Below, piece after piece: positions 35,085-42,662 of a stretch of 64,000 nucleotides of DNA. The stretch is from Pedobacter psychroterrae (GTDB lineage: Bacteria > Bacteroidota > Bacteroidia > Sphingobacteriales > Sphingobacteriaceae): contig NZ_SJSL01000006.1 in assembly GCF_004331695.1 (NCBI RefSeq), positions 1-64,000 on the forward strand. The letters are read 5' to 3'. The number at the start of each line of letters is the position of its first letter. Positions within the stretch are counted from its first letter, which is position 1. A program made the translations under genes and the position numbers. The notes below the pieces were generated by a model, which saw only the letters and a program-made list of their open reading frames with translations, searched no databases and was not told the DNA's origin.

Positions 35085-35339
35085 TTAAATATTTTTAGGG
35101 TTAAACGCACCTTGTGCCCGGTCATTCTTATAGTTCATGGCATCATTTTCCTGCGCCTCAGGCGGTGTTTCTTCTGATTGTTCTGCGTCTTTGCCTCCCC
35201 GCATTTCTTTGATACTAATATTGGCGTCAATGTTATGCGTCCTTTTGTCTTCGCGTCCAGCCAGGCCTTCATCCTGATGACCTTTAAAACCCGGATCTAC
35301 ATCGGGGTTTTCAAACTGTTCTTCATTCTCGTTGATCAT
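35085..35339 (-). CDS. Small acidic hydrophilic protein
   Basis: An 84-residue, very hydrophilic protein rich in Asp, Glu, Asn and Gln with almost no hydrophobic residues (for example NENEEQFENPDVDPGFKGHQ). It is likely disordered. Start ATG at 35339 is preceded by an A/G-rich leader (aaaaagagaaat). Similar low-complexity acidic proteins occur in Pedobacter-type genomes and are unnamed. It ends 67 bases before the sulfatase start. Function unknown; coding status moderately certain. Confidence 0.6.
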   Translation of the reverse strand: MINENEEQFENPDVDPGFKGHQDEGLAGREDKRTHNIDANISIKEMRGGKDAEQSEETPPEAQENDAMNYKNDRAQGAFNPKNI

Positions 35340-35488
35340 ATTTCTCTTTTTAAAAACCGTTAAGTAAGTTTTTATTGCCTCTCCCGTCTTACAACAATTA
35401 CACTAAAAGAAAGTTTGGGCAAAGACTTGACCGCGGCAGATATCTTGCCAAAGAACGTTTTATAGCGAAGAAATAAACTAAACTTAGG

Positions 35489-35496
35489 TATGTTTG
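35489..35496 (+). promoter_or_regulatory. Promoter -7 box upstream of the TspO gene
   Basis: TATGTTTG matches TAnnTTTG and lies 34 bases before the start codon at 35531. No clear -33 box. Confidence 0.35.
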
Positions 35497-35530
35497 TTGT
35501 TAATCGAAACAATTAATCAAATACCTCAGT

Positions 35531-36013
35531 ATGTCCGCAAAGAAATTTAACTTCGTTGCCTTTATTATCAATCTGGCCATCCCACTGGGTATTGGCGCTA
35601 TAGGAGCTTACTTTACTGCCTCATCGGTAGACACCTGGTACAGAACGATAAACAAGCCGTCCTTTAATCCGCCTGACGGGGTATTTGGCCCGGTATGGAC
35701 CTCACTGTATATCCTGATGGGGATATCTGCTTACTTGATCTGGCAGAAAAGGGATCAGATCGCACATTTTCCGCGTACAGCTGCGATATATTTTATCCAG
35801 CTGGTACTGAATCTATTATGGTCCTTCCTGTTTTTTTACGCGCATGAACTTGGCATAGCTTTAATTGAGATCATCGCACTATTGGTAGCGATCATCATCA
35901 ATGCCCGTGTATTTTATAAAATAGATAAAACTGCCGGACTGCTTTTTATTCCTTATATCTTATGGGTTAGCTTTGCCAGCGTGCTTACCTATAACATATT
36001 TGCGCTGAACTGA
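35531..36013 (+). CDS. TspO/MBR family tryptophan-rich membrane protein
   Basis: A 160-residue inner-membrane protein with the five-helix TspO layout: a first helix with IPLGIGAIGAYFTA, then WYRTINKPSFNPPDGVFGPVW (shortened: the WYxxxxKPxFxPPxxxFGPVW family motif, about residues 36-57), SLYILMGISAYLIW and NLLWSFLFFYAHELG. TspO proteins bind porphyrins and influence tetrapyrrole and stress responses. Length is normal. Stand-alone gene ahead of the patatin gene, with a 16-bp palindrome in between. Confidence 0.93.
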   Translation: MSAKKFNFVAFIINLAIPLGIGAIGAYFTASSVDTWYRTINKPSFNPPDGVFGPVWTSLYILMGISAYLIWQKRDQIAHFPRTAAIYFIQLVLNLLWSFLFFYAHELGIALIEIIALLVAIIINARVFYKIDKTAGLLFIPYILWVSFASVLTYNIFALN

Positions 36014-36030
36014 TAAAGTGAGGCTGAAAA

Positions 36031-36046
36031 ACCTTAAATTTAAGGT
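36031..36046. repeat. 16-bp perfect palindrome before the patatin gene
   Basis: ACCTTAAATTTAAGGT at 36031-36046 is a perfect palindrome ending 3 bases before the patatin ATG (36050). It could bind a protein or hide the ribosome-binding region in a short hairpin. Its arms equal those of the inverted repeat at 17481-17501. Confidence 0.4.
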
Positions 36047-36049
36047 ATC

Positions 36050-38380
36050 ATGTTACATAAAACCCTGCTTATTATTATCCTCACTTTTTATGCATTTGCG
36101 AGCATTGCACAAAAAGTGGGGATCGTATTGAGCGGCGGCGGAGCCAAGGGAATTGCACATATTGGCATCCTTAAAGCGCTTGAAGAAAACGATATCCCTG
36201 TTGACTACATCACCGGCACCTCTATGGGCGGCATAGTAGGCGCCATGTACGCAGCGGGATATTCACCTGAGCAAATTGAAAAAATTGCCCTGAGCAGGGA
36301 CTTCCAGGACTGGGTGGGTGGCAGGTATCAGAGCGACTACAGTTTCTTTTTCCAGAAAAAGAGCATCAGCCCTTCCATACTGACGGCCAAACTCTCTGTA
36401 GACACAAATTTAAGGATGAACTTCAGGTCGAACCTGGTAAATGACATCCCTTTAAACTTTGCCCTGCTGGAACTTTTCTCGCAGGCATCTGCCATTGCAA
36501 AAGACAATTTTGACAACCTCTTTGTACCCTACAGGTGTATGGTTTCTGATGTATTATCCCAGACCAGCATCACCGTAAGCAAGGGTAGCCTTGCCGAAGC
36601 CGTAAGGGGTACGATGACTGTTCCGCTGATCTACAGGCCCATCAAACTCGACGACAAATACGTTTTTGACGGCGGACTGTACAATAATTTTCCGGCCGAT
36701 GTAATGAAGAAGAGTTTTAAGCCGGACATGATCATCGGCTCTAATGTGTCTGCAAAAACGTATAATGAATACCCGAAGAATACAGATGAACGTCTGATGA
36801 GCCGGCTGATGGTATTTATGTTCCTGTCCAAATCAGATTCAACCCTGATAGGTGAAAATGGAGTATACATCCAGCCAAATCTTGCCGATTATTCAGTGAC
36901 CAATTTTAATCCGGTAGCAGCCCTGATCAAACAGGGTTATGACGCCACCATCGCTGAGATGGACCTGATCAAAAAAAGAGTAAGCAGACGCGTGAGTAAG
37001 ACAGAGATAATGCACAAAAGAAATAACTTCAACAATAAAAAACCCAACCTGGCATTTAGCGGCATTACGATATCCGGGGTCAACGAGCAGCAGAAAAGAT
37101 ACATCGAACGCCTTTTTAAAAGGGACGGTGCTACCTTCAACCTGGAAGACATCAAGCGCGGTTATTACAAGCTCGTGGCAGATGAAACATTTGAAACAAT
37201 TTACCCTAAAATATCTTACAACCCGGTCACCGACACCTACAATTTTGAAATCATAGCAAGACCGGAAAAGAGTTTTAAGGTAGACTTTGGCGGCAACATC
37301 TCTACCAGGCCCATCAGCAATGTGTTTTTGGGCTTACAATACAACTACCTGAACCGCAAGTCGTACACCTTTGGCGCCAATGTATATTCAGGCCGTTTTT
37401 ATGAATCGCTACAGCTAAGCGGGCGCATAGATTATCCATCAGGACTGCCACTCTTCCTGGCTATGGAAATGACCTACAATCACTTTGATTATTACAACAC
37501 CAGTTCTATCTTTATCGAAAACCCACACCCCACCTATATTGAGCAGGCAGACAGAAAGATTGATCTTAAAATTGGATTTCCGCTAAACAGAAATACCAAA
37601 ATAACACTCAATACGGCATTCATCAACAATAGTGACAAGTATAGTCCCGACAATACCTTCTCTGTGGGCGATGAACTGGACAAGACCATCTTCAATGCTT
37701 CCAGGTCTACCCTGGCATTTGAACAGTATACCTTCAATCGAAAGCAGTACCCATCCAAAGGCCGTAATTTTTTATGGAGCTTAAATTATTTTGCAGGAAG
37801 GGAGAGCTATACTCCCGGCAATATCTACAATGATTCCTTTACTAATATCCCAATGCTGGCAGGTAAAAAGATCGTTGACCAGCAGTATAGACATTGGCTT
37901 AACCTAAAAATAAGTGACGAGAATTATTTCCCGATCACACCCAGATATACCATCGGCTACCTGGCAGAAACCGTACTGTCCAACCAGCCATTGTGGAGCA
38001 ATTATTACTCAACATTGTTGACCGCACCGTCCTTTTACCCCCTTCAGGACAGCCGTTCCTTATTTCTGGAGAACTTCAGGGCTACCAGTTACCTTGCAGG
38101 CGGGATAAAAAACGTTTATAAACTCAGAAGAAACCTTGACCTAAGGTTGGAGGGCTATGCATTTCTGCCTCATCGCAAATTTGAAAAGATCGGGCTGCAG
38201 GGGGTAGATTACATGAATACCTTCACAAAATGGCAATACGCTGCTACAGCAGGCATGGTATACCATACGCCTGTGGGTCCTATCAGCTTCAGTTATAATT
38301 TATATGATGATCCCGTAAAAAGAAACGGGGTTTTATTACATTTGGGATATTTGATTTACAATAAACGATCTATAGAATGA
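36050..38380 (+). CDS. Patatin-like phospholipase with outer membrane beta-barrel domain
   Basis: A 776-residue outer membrane protein of the PlpD type. Signal peptide about 1-20 (ending SIAQ). Patatin domain about 22-320: oxyanion loop GGGAKG (29-34), nucleophile Ser58 in GTSMG, and the Asp in FDGG near residue 206 complete the Ser-Asp dyad. A POTRA-like segment (about 345-415) precedes a BamA/TpsB-like 16-strand barrel (about 420-776). Such proteins carry a lipase to the periplasmic or outer face of the outer membrane. Its stop overlaps the start of the next gene (ATGA at 38377-38380), implying coupled translation. Confidence 0.95.
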   Translation: MLHKTLLIIILTFYAFASIAQKVGIVLSGGGAKGIAHIGILKALEENDIPVDYITGTSMGGIVGAMYAAGYSPEQIEKIALSRDFQDWVGGRYQSDYSFFFQKKSISPSILTAKLSVDTNLRMNFRSNLVNDIPLNFALLELFSQASAIAKDNFDNLFVPYRCMVSDVLSQTSITVSKGSLAEAVRGTMTVPLIYRPIKLDDKYVFDGGLYNNFPADVMKKSFKPDMIIGSNVSAKTYNEYPKNTDERLMSRLMVFMFLSKSDSTLIGENGVYIQPNLADYSVTNFNPVAALIKQGYDATIAEMDLIKKRVSRRVSKTEIMHKRNNFNNKKPNLAFSGITISGVNEQQKRYIERLFKRDGATFNLEDIKRGYYKLVADETFETIYPKISYNPVTDTYNFEIIARPEKSFKVDFGGNISTRPISNVFLGLQYNYLNRKSYTFGANVYSGRFYESLQLSGRIDYPSGLPLFLAMEMTYNHFDYYNTSSIFIENPHPTYIEQADRKIDLKIGFPLNRNTKITLNTAFINNSDKYSPDNTFSVGDELDKTIFNASRSTLAFEQYTFNRKQYPSKGRNFLWSLNYFAGRESYTPGNIYNDSFTNIPMLAGKKIVDQQYRHWLNLKISDENYFPITPRYTIGYLAETVLSNQPLWSNYYSTLLTAPSFYPLQDSRSLFLENFRATSYLAGGIKNVYKLRRNLDLRLEGYAFLPHRKFEKIGLQGVDYMNTFTKWQYAATAGMVYHTPVGPISFSYNLYDDPVKRNGVLLHLGYLIYNKRSIE

Positions 38381-38907
38381 AAAGGATATACCCGCTGATA
38401 CTGCTCATGGTAATTTACAGTGCCAGTTTTGCCCAAAATGTAGCAATCAATAATTTTATTGTAAAAGAGAGCCTGCTCAAAAACAGCAAGCTAGCCATCA
38501 TTGCTGCAGATTCTTTGGATAACCCGGTGGAGACGATAAACGGGATCTATACCTTTACAGTAAGCGGGTTTACACAGGAACTAAAGTTCAACGACGGTAT
38601 AGCCATACTGCCACTGCAGCTTGAAAGATCATCTTTTGTATACATTAAGCACCAAAATGATGCCGGTACGCACAGCAAACTCCTGTATGTTTATAAAAAG
38701 GATGGCAATCTTAATCCCTATGCCATTAGCAGCTTCTGGTTGGTACTCTTTCCGGCCATCATTATATTCCTGGCCTTCGCGTTTAGGAAGTTCATCATTG
38801 CAGCGGTAATAATACTACTTATCTTTATCTATTTCAACCATAGCAACGGACTGAGCATCGGCACCTTCTTCGAAACGATATTTGACGGGTTAAAGTCGGT
38901 GTTTTAG
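38377..38907 (+). CDS. Unknown membrane protein coupled to the patatin gene
   Basis: A 176-residue protein with a signal peptide (about 1-19, ending SFAQ), a beta-rich exported domain (about 20-112), then two adjacent hydrophobic helices (about 117-135 and 138-155) and a short C-terminal tail. The start ATG lies in the stop of the patatin gene, so the pair is translationally coupled and likely works together. The layout (exported domain anchored at the C-terminus) would place most of it in the periplasm. I do not recognise a family. Its stop overlaps the convergent tamL stop by 4 bases. Confidence 0.85.
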   Translation: MKRIYPLILLMVIYSASFAQNVAINNFIVKESLLKNSKLAIIAADSLDNPVETINGIYTFTVSGFTQELKFNDGIAILPLQLERSSFVYIKHQNDAGTHSKLLYVYKKDGNLNPYAISSFWLVLFPAIIIFLAFAFRKFIIAAVIILLIFIYFNHSNGLSIGTFFETIFDGLKSVF

Positions 38908-41297
38908 AAAGGCATCCCAATACCAAAATTGTACTGGAGAAAACGGTATCTTTCTGGGCTGTGGGAGATAAAGTATTGATCTTTAAAGTCTTTTGCACCA
39001 TTTAGGAACTTGCCGATCACCCATTGTTCACCCACCGGAAACTGAGGGTCTTTAAGCTTTAATCCCACATCAAACCTGAATACAAAATACTGAACGTCAT
39101 ACCTGAAGCCCGCTCCGGTACCGATGCCTATCTGGTTGCCCAGTTTGCTGAAATCGAAATAAGTCGATTTAACCCTGTTGGCCGTCACGTTCCAGACGTT
39201 TCCCGCGTCCAGAAAGAACGCACCTTTAAGCTTTGCACCAAAGAAATTATTAAGCAGCTTATACCGGTATTCAAGATTGGCCTCTATATGCATTTCTCCC
39301 AGCTGATCCAGGCCATACAGCGCTTTCCTAAGATCCTCAACAGGAAGCTCGTCCCCTCTGTTATAGTTGGCCGGGCCGAGTGTCCTTGCCTGCCATGCCC
39401 GCACACCACTCGATCCTCCTGCAAAAAATAGTTTCTCAAAAGGCATTGAGGTAGAGTTTCCATACGCGTATCCTACACCGGCGTTGATCCTCGCTACCAA
39501 TTGCCGGTCACCACCAAGGCTCTTATACCAGCGTACATCGGCCTCCGGACGCATATATTGATTGAATGGCAGGCCAAGTACTTTTCCATAATCTGCACTG
39601 TCAGGATTGTGCTTATTGCCCGATAGCTTGGTAAATAACTGCAGCATATTGCCTGCCATGTCCATACCTCCCCTGAAATATACAAAATCACCGGTGGACA
39701 GGAGTTTTTCGGCATTTAGTGAGAAGGTATATTTAATACCAAAAGTCAGGTCTCTTCTGTCCAGCAACGACAAGTTGTAGAAATTCTGCAATATATCAGA
39801 AGAATTGTTCGGATCATTTACATCAAATAGCAAACCTCCAAATCGGTATTCAAAATTTAAGGGAGTAAGGGAATGGAATTTAGATTTCGACTCCGTAAAC
39901 TCATAGGTAACGGAGCTAAGAAACACATGCCTTTCAAAGACTGCCCGCTGCAGGGAATACACATAGCTTGTAGAGAAAATAGTATGCGGCATTCCACCGC
40001 GTCTTCCAGGCCTTGCGCTAATGAATGGCACCATTAGCCTGGGTACAGATAAATTGGCGCTTAAAGATAAATCACGCTGGTAAATATCACTAAATAGACT
40101 ACTCCCATTACCAATTCTAGACTGTAAACCACCTTTTACCTGAAAATCGAATCTTTCAGCACCCCTCAGCAGGTTGTTGTTTGTATAAGTATTACTCAAA
40201 GTAAAACCAACAGTACCTGCATTAAATGGCACCTCACCTTCCACCCGGTTGCTCATGATCTTTTGCGGGATCAGATAAATAACCGGAAGCACTTTATTGG
40301 AACTGTCTTTAGCCTTATCATAATCGATCTTTACGTTTTTAAACACATTCAGCTCATACATCCGGTCGTAGGTCAGGTTTTCATTCCTGATGTCGTATGT
40401 TGTAGAATCCCTCAAAAAGTTATACCGTACAATTGGGCCTCTTTTGAATTTCCGGGACAGATCAGTGTACCTCGTTCCTCTTAGTGCTTTATCATTCCGC
40501 AAAATTGAATCTGGAAAACCATCAGCATCGGGTGCGATGATTACGTTTGCTTCACCAATGGAATACTTAACATGACTGGGTTTATCCTGCGGATTATCAA
40601 TGACCAGGGTTACATTTGCCTTGCTGGCATTAAGTCCGGAGTCCACACTAAATTTAACATAGGGACGGGCAAAATCATAATACCCATTTTGCTTCATCAC
40701 AAAATAAATATGATTGCGCTCATATGCCAGCGAATCATCATCGTACCTCATTCCCTCTTTAAGGTGACTAAACAGTGCTTTGTTTTCAAAGTAATATCTT
40801 TTGATCAGCGAATCCGGAATATCATAAGAGATCTTACTGATTGAAAAAGAAGGGCCTTGATCTGCTTTAAACAATACTTTTGCACGTTTATTCTTGATTT
40901 CGATACTGGATTTTACTTTAGCTTTGAAATAGCCTTTACTAGCCAGAAATTTCTCTATCTGCGTACGGGATATCTCTACCAAAGTACTGTCTAGTATGGG
41001 AGGCGGGGTACCAAGCGGCTTAATATTGCTGGTTTTATACTTTCCATTTTTGGTATTAAAAATGTTATATATCAACACATTGATACCTATGGTAGATGTT
41101 GGCCGGATATCTTTTTGTATATAGTTGAGCGCTTCTTCCTCAAAGGCTTTATCTACGCTGTCTATTCTGACCCTTTTAACGATTGCCTGCTCATCACTTA
41201 TGTATTTTGTTGACGAGCACGCTGTAACAAAAAGAATAATAAATGGTAATATTGCAGGAAACCGGACATTGCTTTTATAATTACAGTATGCTTTCAA
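38904..41297 (-). CDS. BamA/TamA-family outer membrane lipoprotein (TamL-like)
   Basis: A 797-residue outer membrane assembly protein of the Omp85 superfamily. The N-terminus holds a lipoprotein signal (FVTAC, Cys27), which marks the Bacteroidota TamL type, then POTRA domains (about 30-340, for example ISRTQIEKFLASKGYFKAKV) and a C-terminal 16-strand barrel with the conserved FFAGGSSGVRAW motif (loop L6 type: RGW/RAW) and a final FGIGMPF. TamL works with TamB in envelope protein or lipid transport; no tamB lies beside it. The first 10 bases of the gene overlap the start of the divergent methyltransferase gene. Confidence 0.92.
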   Translation of the reverse strand: MKAYCNYKSNVRFPAILPFIILFVTACSSTKYISDEQAIVKRVRIDSVDKAFEEEALNYIQKDIRPTSTIGINVLIYNIFNTKNGKYKTSNIKPLGTPPPILDSTLVEISRTQIEKFLASKGYFKAKVKSSIEIKNKRAKVLFKADQGPSFSISKISYDIPDSLIKRYYFENKALFSHLKEGMRYDDDSLAYERNHIYFVMKQNGYYDFARPYVKFSVDSGLNASKANVTLVIDNPQDKPSHVKYSIGEANVIIAPDADGFPDSILRNDKALRGTRYTDLSRKFKRGPIVRYNFLRDSTTYDIRNENLTYDRMYELNVFKNVKIDYDKAKDSSNKVLPVIYLIPQKIMSNRVEGEVPFNAGTVGFTLSNTYTNNNLLRGAERFDFQVKGGLQSRIGNGSSLFSDIYQRDLSLSANLSVPRLMVPFISARPGRRGGMPHTIFSTSYVYSLQRAVFERHVFLSSVTYEFTESKSKFHSLTPLNFEYRFGGLLFDVNDPNNSSDILQNFYNLSLLDRRDLTFGIKYTFSLNAEKLLSTGDFVYFRGGMDMAGNMLQLFTKLSGNKHNPDSADYGKVLGLPFNQYMRPEADVRWYKSLGGDRQLVARINAGVGYAYGNSTSMPFEKLFFAGGSSGVRAWQARTLGPANYNRGDELPVEDLRKALYGLDQLGEMHIEANLEYRYKLLNNFFGAKLKGAFFLDAGNVWNVTANRVKSTYFDFSKLGNQIGIGTGAGFRYDVQYFVFRFDVGLKLKDPQFPVGEQWVIGKFLNGAKDFKDQYFISHSPERYRFLQYNFGIGMPF

Positions 41298-42037
41298 AAT
41301 CTCAGATAGGGTTTATAAAATCGTTACATCAAAAAAAGTACCGTAAAGAAAACGCGATATTTATCATCGAAGGTATAAAATCCATTGTAGAATTTATTCA
41401 TTCTTCTTACCAGATCCATAGTGTCTATTTCCTGTCACAATATCAGTCTTTATTACCAAATTTGCCTGCAAATATAAAGTTATTTGAAGTAAACAACGCT
41501 GAATTGGAGAAGATTAGTACGTTGCAAACCCCACAAGGTATTATCGCACTGGTTCATATCCCAAAAGATTTGGTTTTAGACCCCAATACGCTGAAAAACT
41601 CATTTTCCATTGTACTTGATGGAGTGCAGGACCCGGGTAATCTGGGCACAATCATCAGAACGGCCGACTGGTTTGGCTTTAAGCAGGTGATCTGTTCGGG
41701 CAATACAGTAGAGGTTTACAATCCAAAAACTGTACAGGCTACTATGGGTTCACTGAGCCGGGTAAAAGTATACTATACCGATCTTCCCCCCTTTCTGGAG
41801 CATTGTGACCTGCCCATATTTGGCGCGGTACTGGATGGAACCAGCCTGTATACAACAGATTGGGGCAAGGAAGGACTGATCATAATGGGCAATGAAGGGC
41901 AGGGAATTACTCCGCAGGTTATGAACTTAATTACCCATCCTGTAACGATCCCAAGGGTAGGCGCTGCCGAATCCTTAAACGTTGCAGTTTCTGCAGCTAT
42001 ATTATGTGCCGATATTAGCAGAAATTTACAGAAATAA
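41288..42037 (+). CDS. TrmH/SpoU-family RNA 2'-O-methyltransferase
   Basis: A 249-residue RNA methyltransferase that uses AdoMet to methylate ribose in rRNA or tRNA. The frame opens at 41243; ATG 41288 (MLSKSQIGFIKSLHQKKYRK) matches the normal start of these proteins. An N-terminal substrate-binding domain (about 1-95) precedes the SPOUT catalytic domain with motif 1 VLDGVQDPGNLGTIIRTADW, motif 2 IIMGNEGQGI and motif 3 IPRVGAAESLNVAVSAAI. All knot motifs are intact. Target nucleotide unknown. Confidence 0.93.
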   Translation: MLSKSQIGFIKSLHQKKYRKENAIFIIEGIKSIVEFIHSSYQIHSVYFLSQYQSLLPNLPANIKLFEVNNAELEKISTLQTPQGIIALVHIPKDLVLDPNTLKNSFSIVLDGVQDPGNLGTIIRTADWFGFKQVICSGNTVEVYNPKTVQATMGSLSRVKVYYTDLPPFLEHCDLPIFGAVLDGTSLYTTDWGKEGLIIMGNEGQGITPQVMNLITHPVTIPRVGAAESLNVAVSAAILCADISRNLQK

Positions 42038-42038
42038 A

Positions 42039-42068
42039 TTGGATAGTAACTTATAATTACTATTTTTG
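42039..42068 (+). promoter_or_regulatory. Promoter of tRNA-Cys (TTG ... TATTTTTG)
   Basis: A -33 element TTG at 42039-42041 and a -7 box TATTTTTG at 42061-42068 are separated by 19 bases, the spacing known for Bacteroidota promoters. It lies about 18 bases before the tRNA-Cys 5' end. Confidence 0.65.
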
Positions 42069-42086
42069 CAGCCTGAATTTTAACAG

Positions 42087-42160
42087 GGTCGAGTGGCCGA
42101 GTGGCTAGGCAGAGGTCTGCAAAACCTCCTACAGCGGTTCGAATCCGCTCTCGACCTCCA
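42087..42160 (+). tRNA. tRNA-Cys (anticodon GCA)
   Basis: A complete cloverleaf: acceptor GGTCGAG with CTCGACC, anticodon stem GAGGT/ACCTC with loop CTGCAAA giving GCA, T loop TTCGAAT. The mature body ends at 42157 and the 3' CCA (42158-42160) is encoded, unlike in tRNA-Arg of this window. The small basic protein gene follows 28 bases later and may share the transcript. Confidence 0.95.
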
Positions 42161-42188
42161 GATTTTATAATAAATAAAAAATATTGAC

Positions 42189-42365
42189 ATGGCAGTTACC
42201 AGATTAAAAAGAAAAGACAGAAGAAATAAAACTTTCGCAAAATTAGATGTGAAAAACTTGAAATTAGCTACTAACATTGAGTTAGGCAGTCGCTCAAGAC
42301 AATCTACTACAGATCAGTTGGCTAAAAACAACGCGGTTTTATTGCAACTTACTACAAAAGCATAA
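42189..42365 (+). CDS. 58-residue basic protein downstream of tRNA-Cys
   Basis: An ORF of 58 residues that is short enough to be missed by usual length limits. It starts MAVTRLKRKDRRNKTFAKLD and ends LLQLTTKA, with a Lys/Arg-rich N-terminus and a helical, polar C-terminus; no membrane segment. Good signs are codon use like that of neighbours, a strong terminator 27 bases after its stop, and its place directly behind tRNA-Cys. The basic N-terminus suggests RNA or ribosome binding (inference). I do not recall a named family. Confidence 0.75.
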   Translation: MAVTRLKRKDRRNKTFAKLDVKNLKLATNIELGSRSRQSTTDQLAKNNAVLLQLTTKA

Positions 42366-42391
42366 GCTTTATTTCTGCTTAAAAGTATAAG

Positions 42392-42420
42392 GCACCTCTG
42401 TCATGCAGAGGTGCTTTTTT
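42392..42420 (+). terminator. Rho-independent terminator
   Basis: GCACCTCTG (42392-42400) pairs perfectly with CAGAGGTGC (42406-42414) around a 5-base loop, followed by six T. It ends the tRNA-Cys and small basic protein unit. Confidence 0.92.
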
Positions 42421-42662
42421 ATGTTTAAGATATGCCACGTCTATTTTATCCTATCTTTTCGATAAATACGCTATTTGATCTCCTCAGACGAAATATAAGT
42501 CTAATCAACTTTGCCAACAACAATGGCATCATCCGTGGAACGGTCAACGTTCTGCAGTAATATTTCATGGTTACACTTACTTATTTTCCGAGAAAATTTG
42601 ACAATTAAATTTTTGTATCTTTATCTGTCTTCCGGTAGAGTACACCTAATCATTGTCGTCCG
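42421..42662. other. Intergenic stretch before the histidine kinase
   Basis: About 240 bases with no convincing gene. An AT-rich part near the end has TTTG at 42597-42600 and TATCTTTA at 42616-42623, promoter-like but with too short a spacing (15 bases). Otherwise nothing is seen. Confidence 0.4.
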
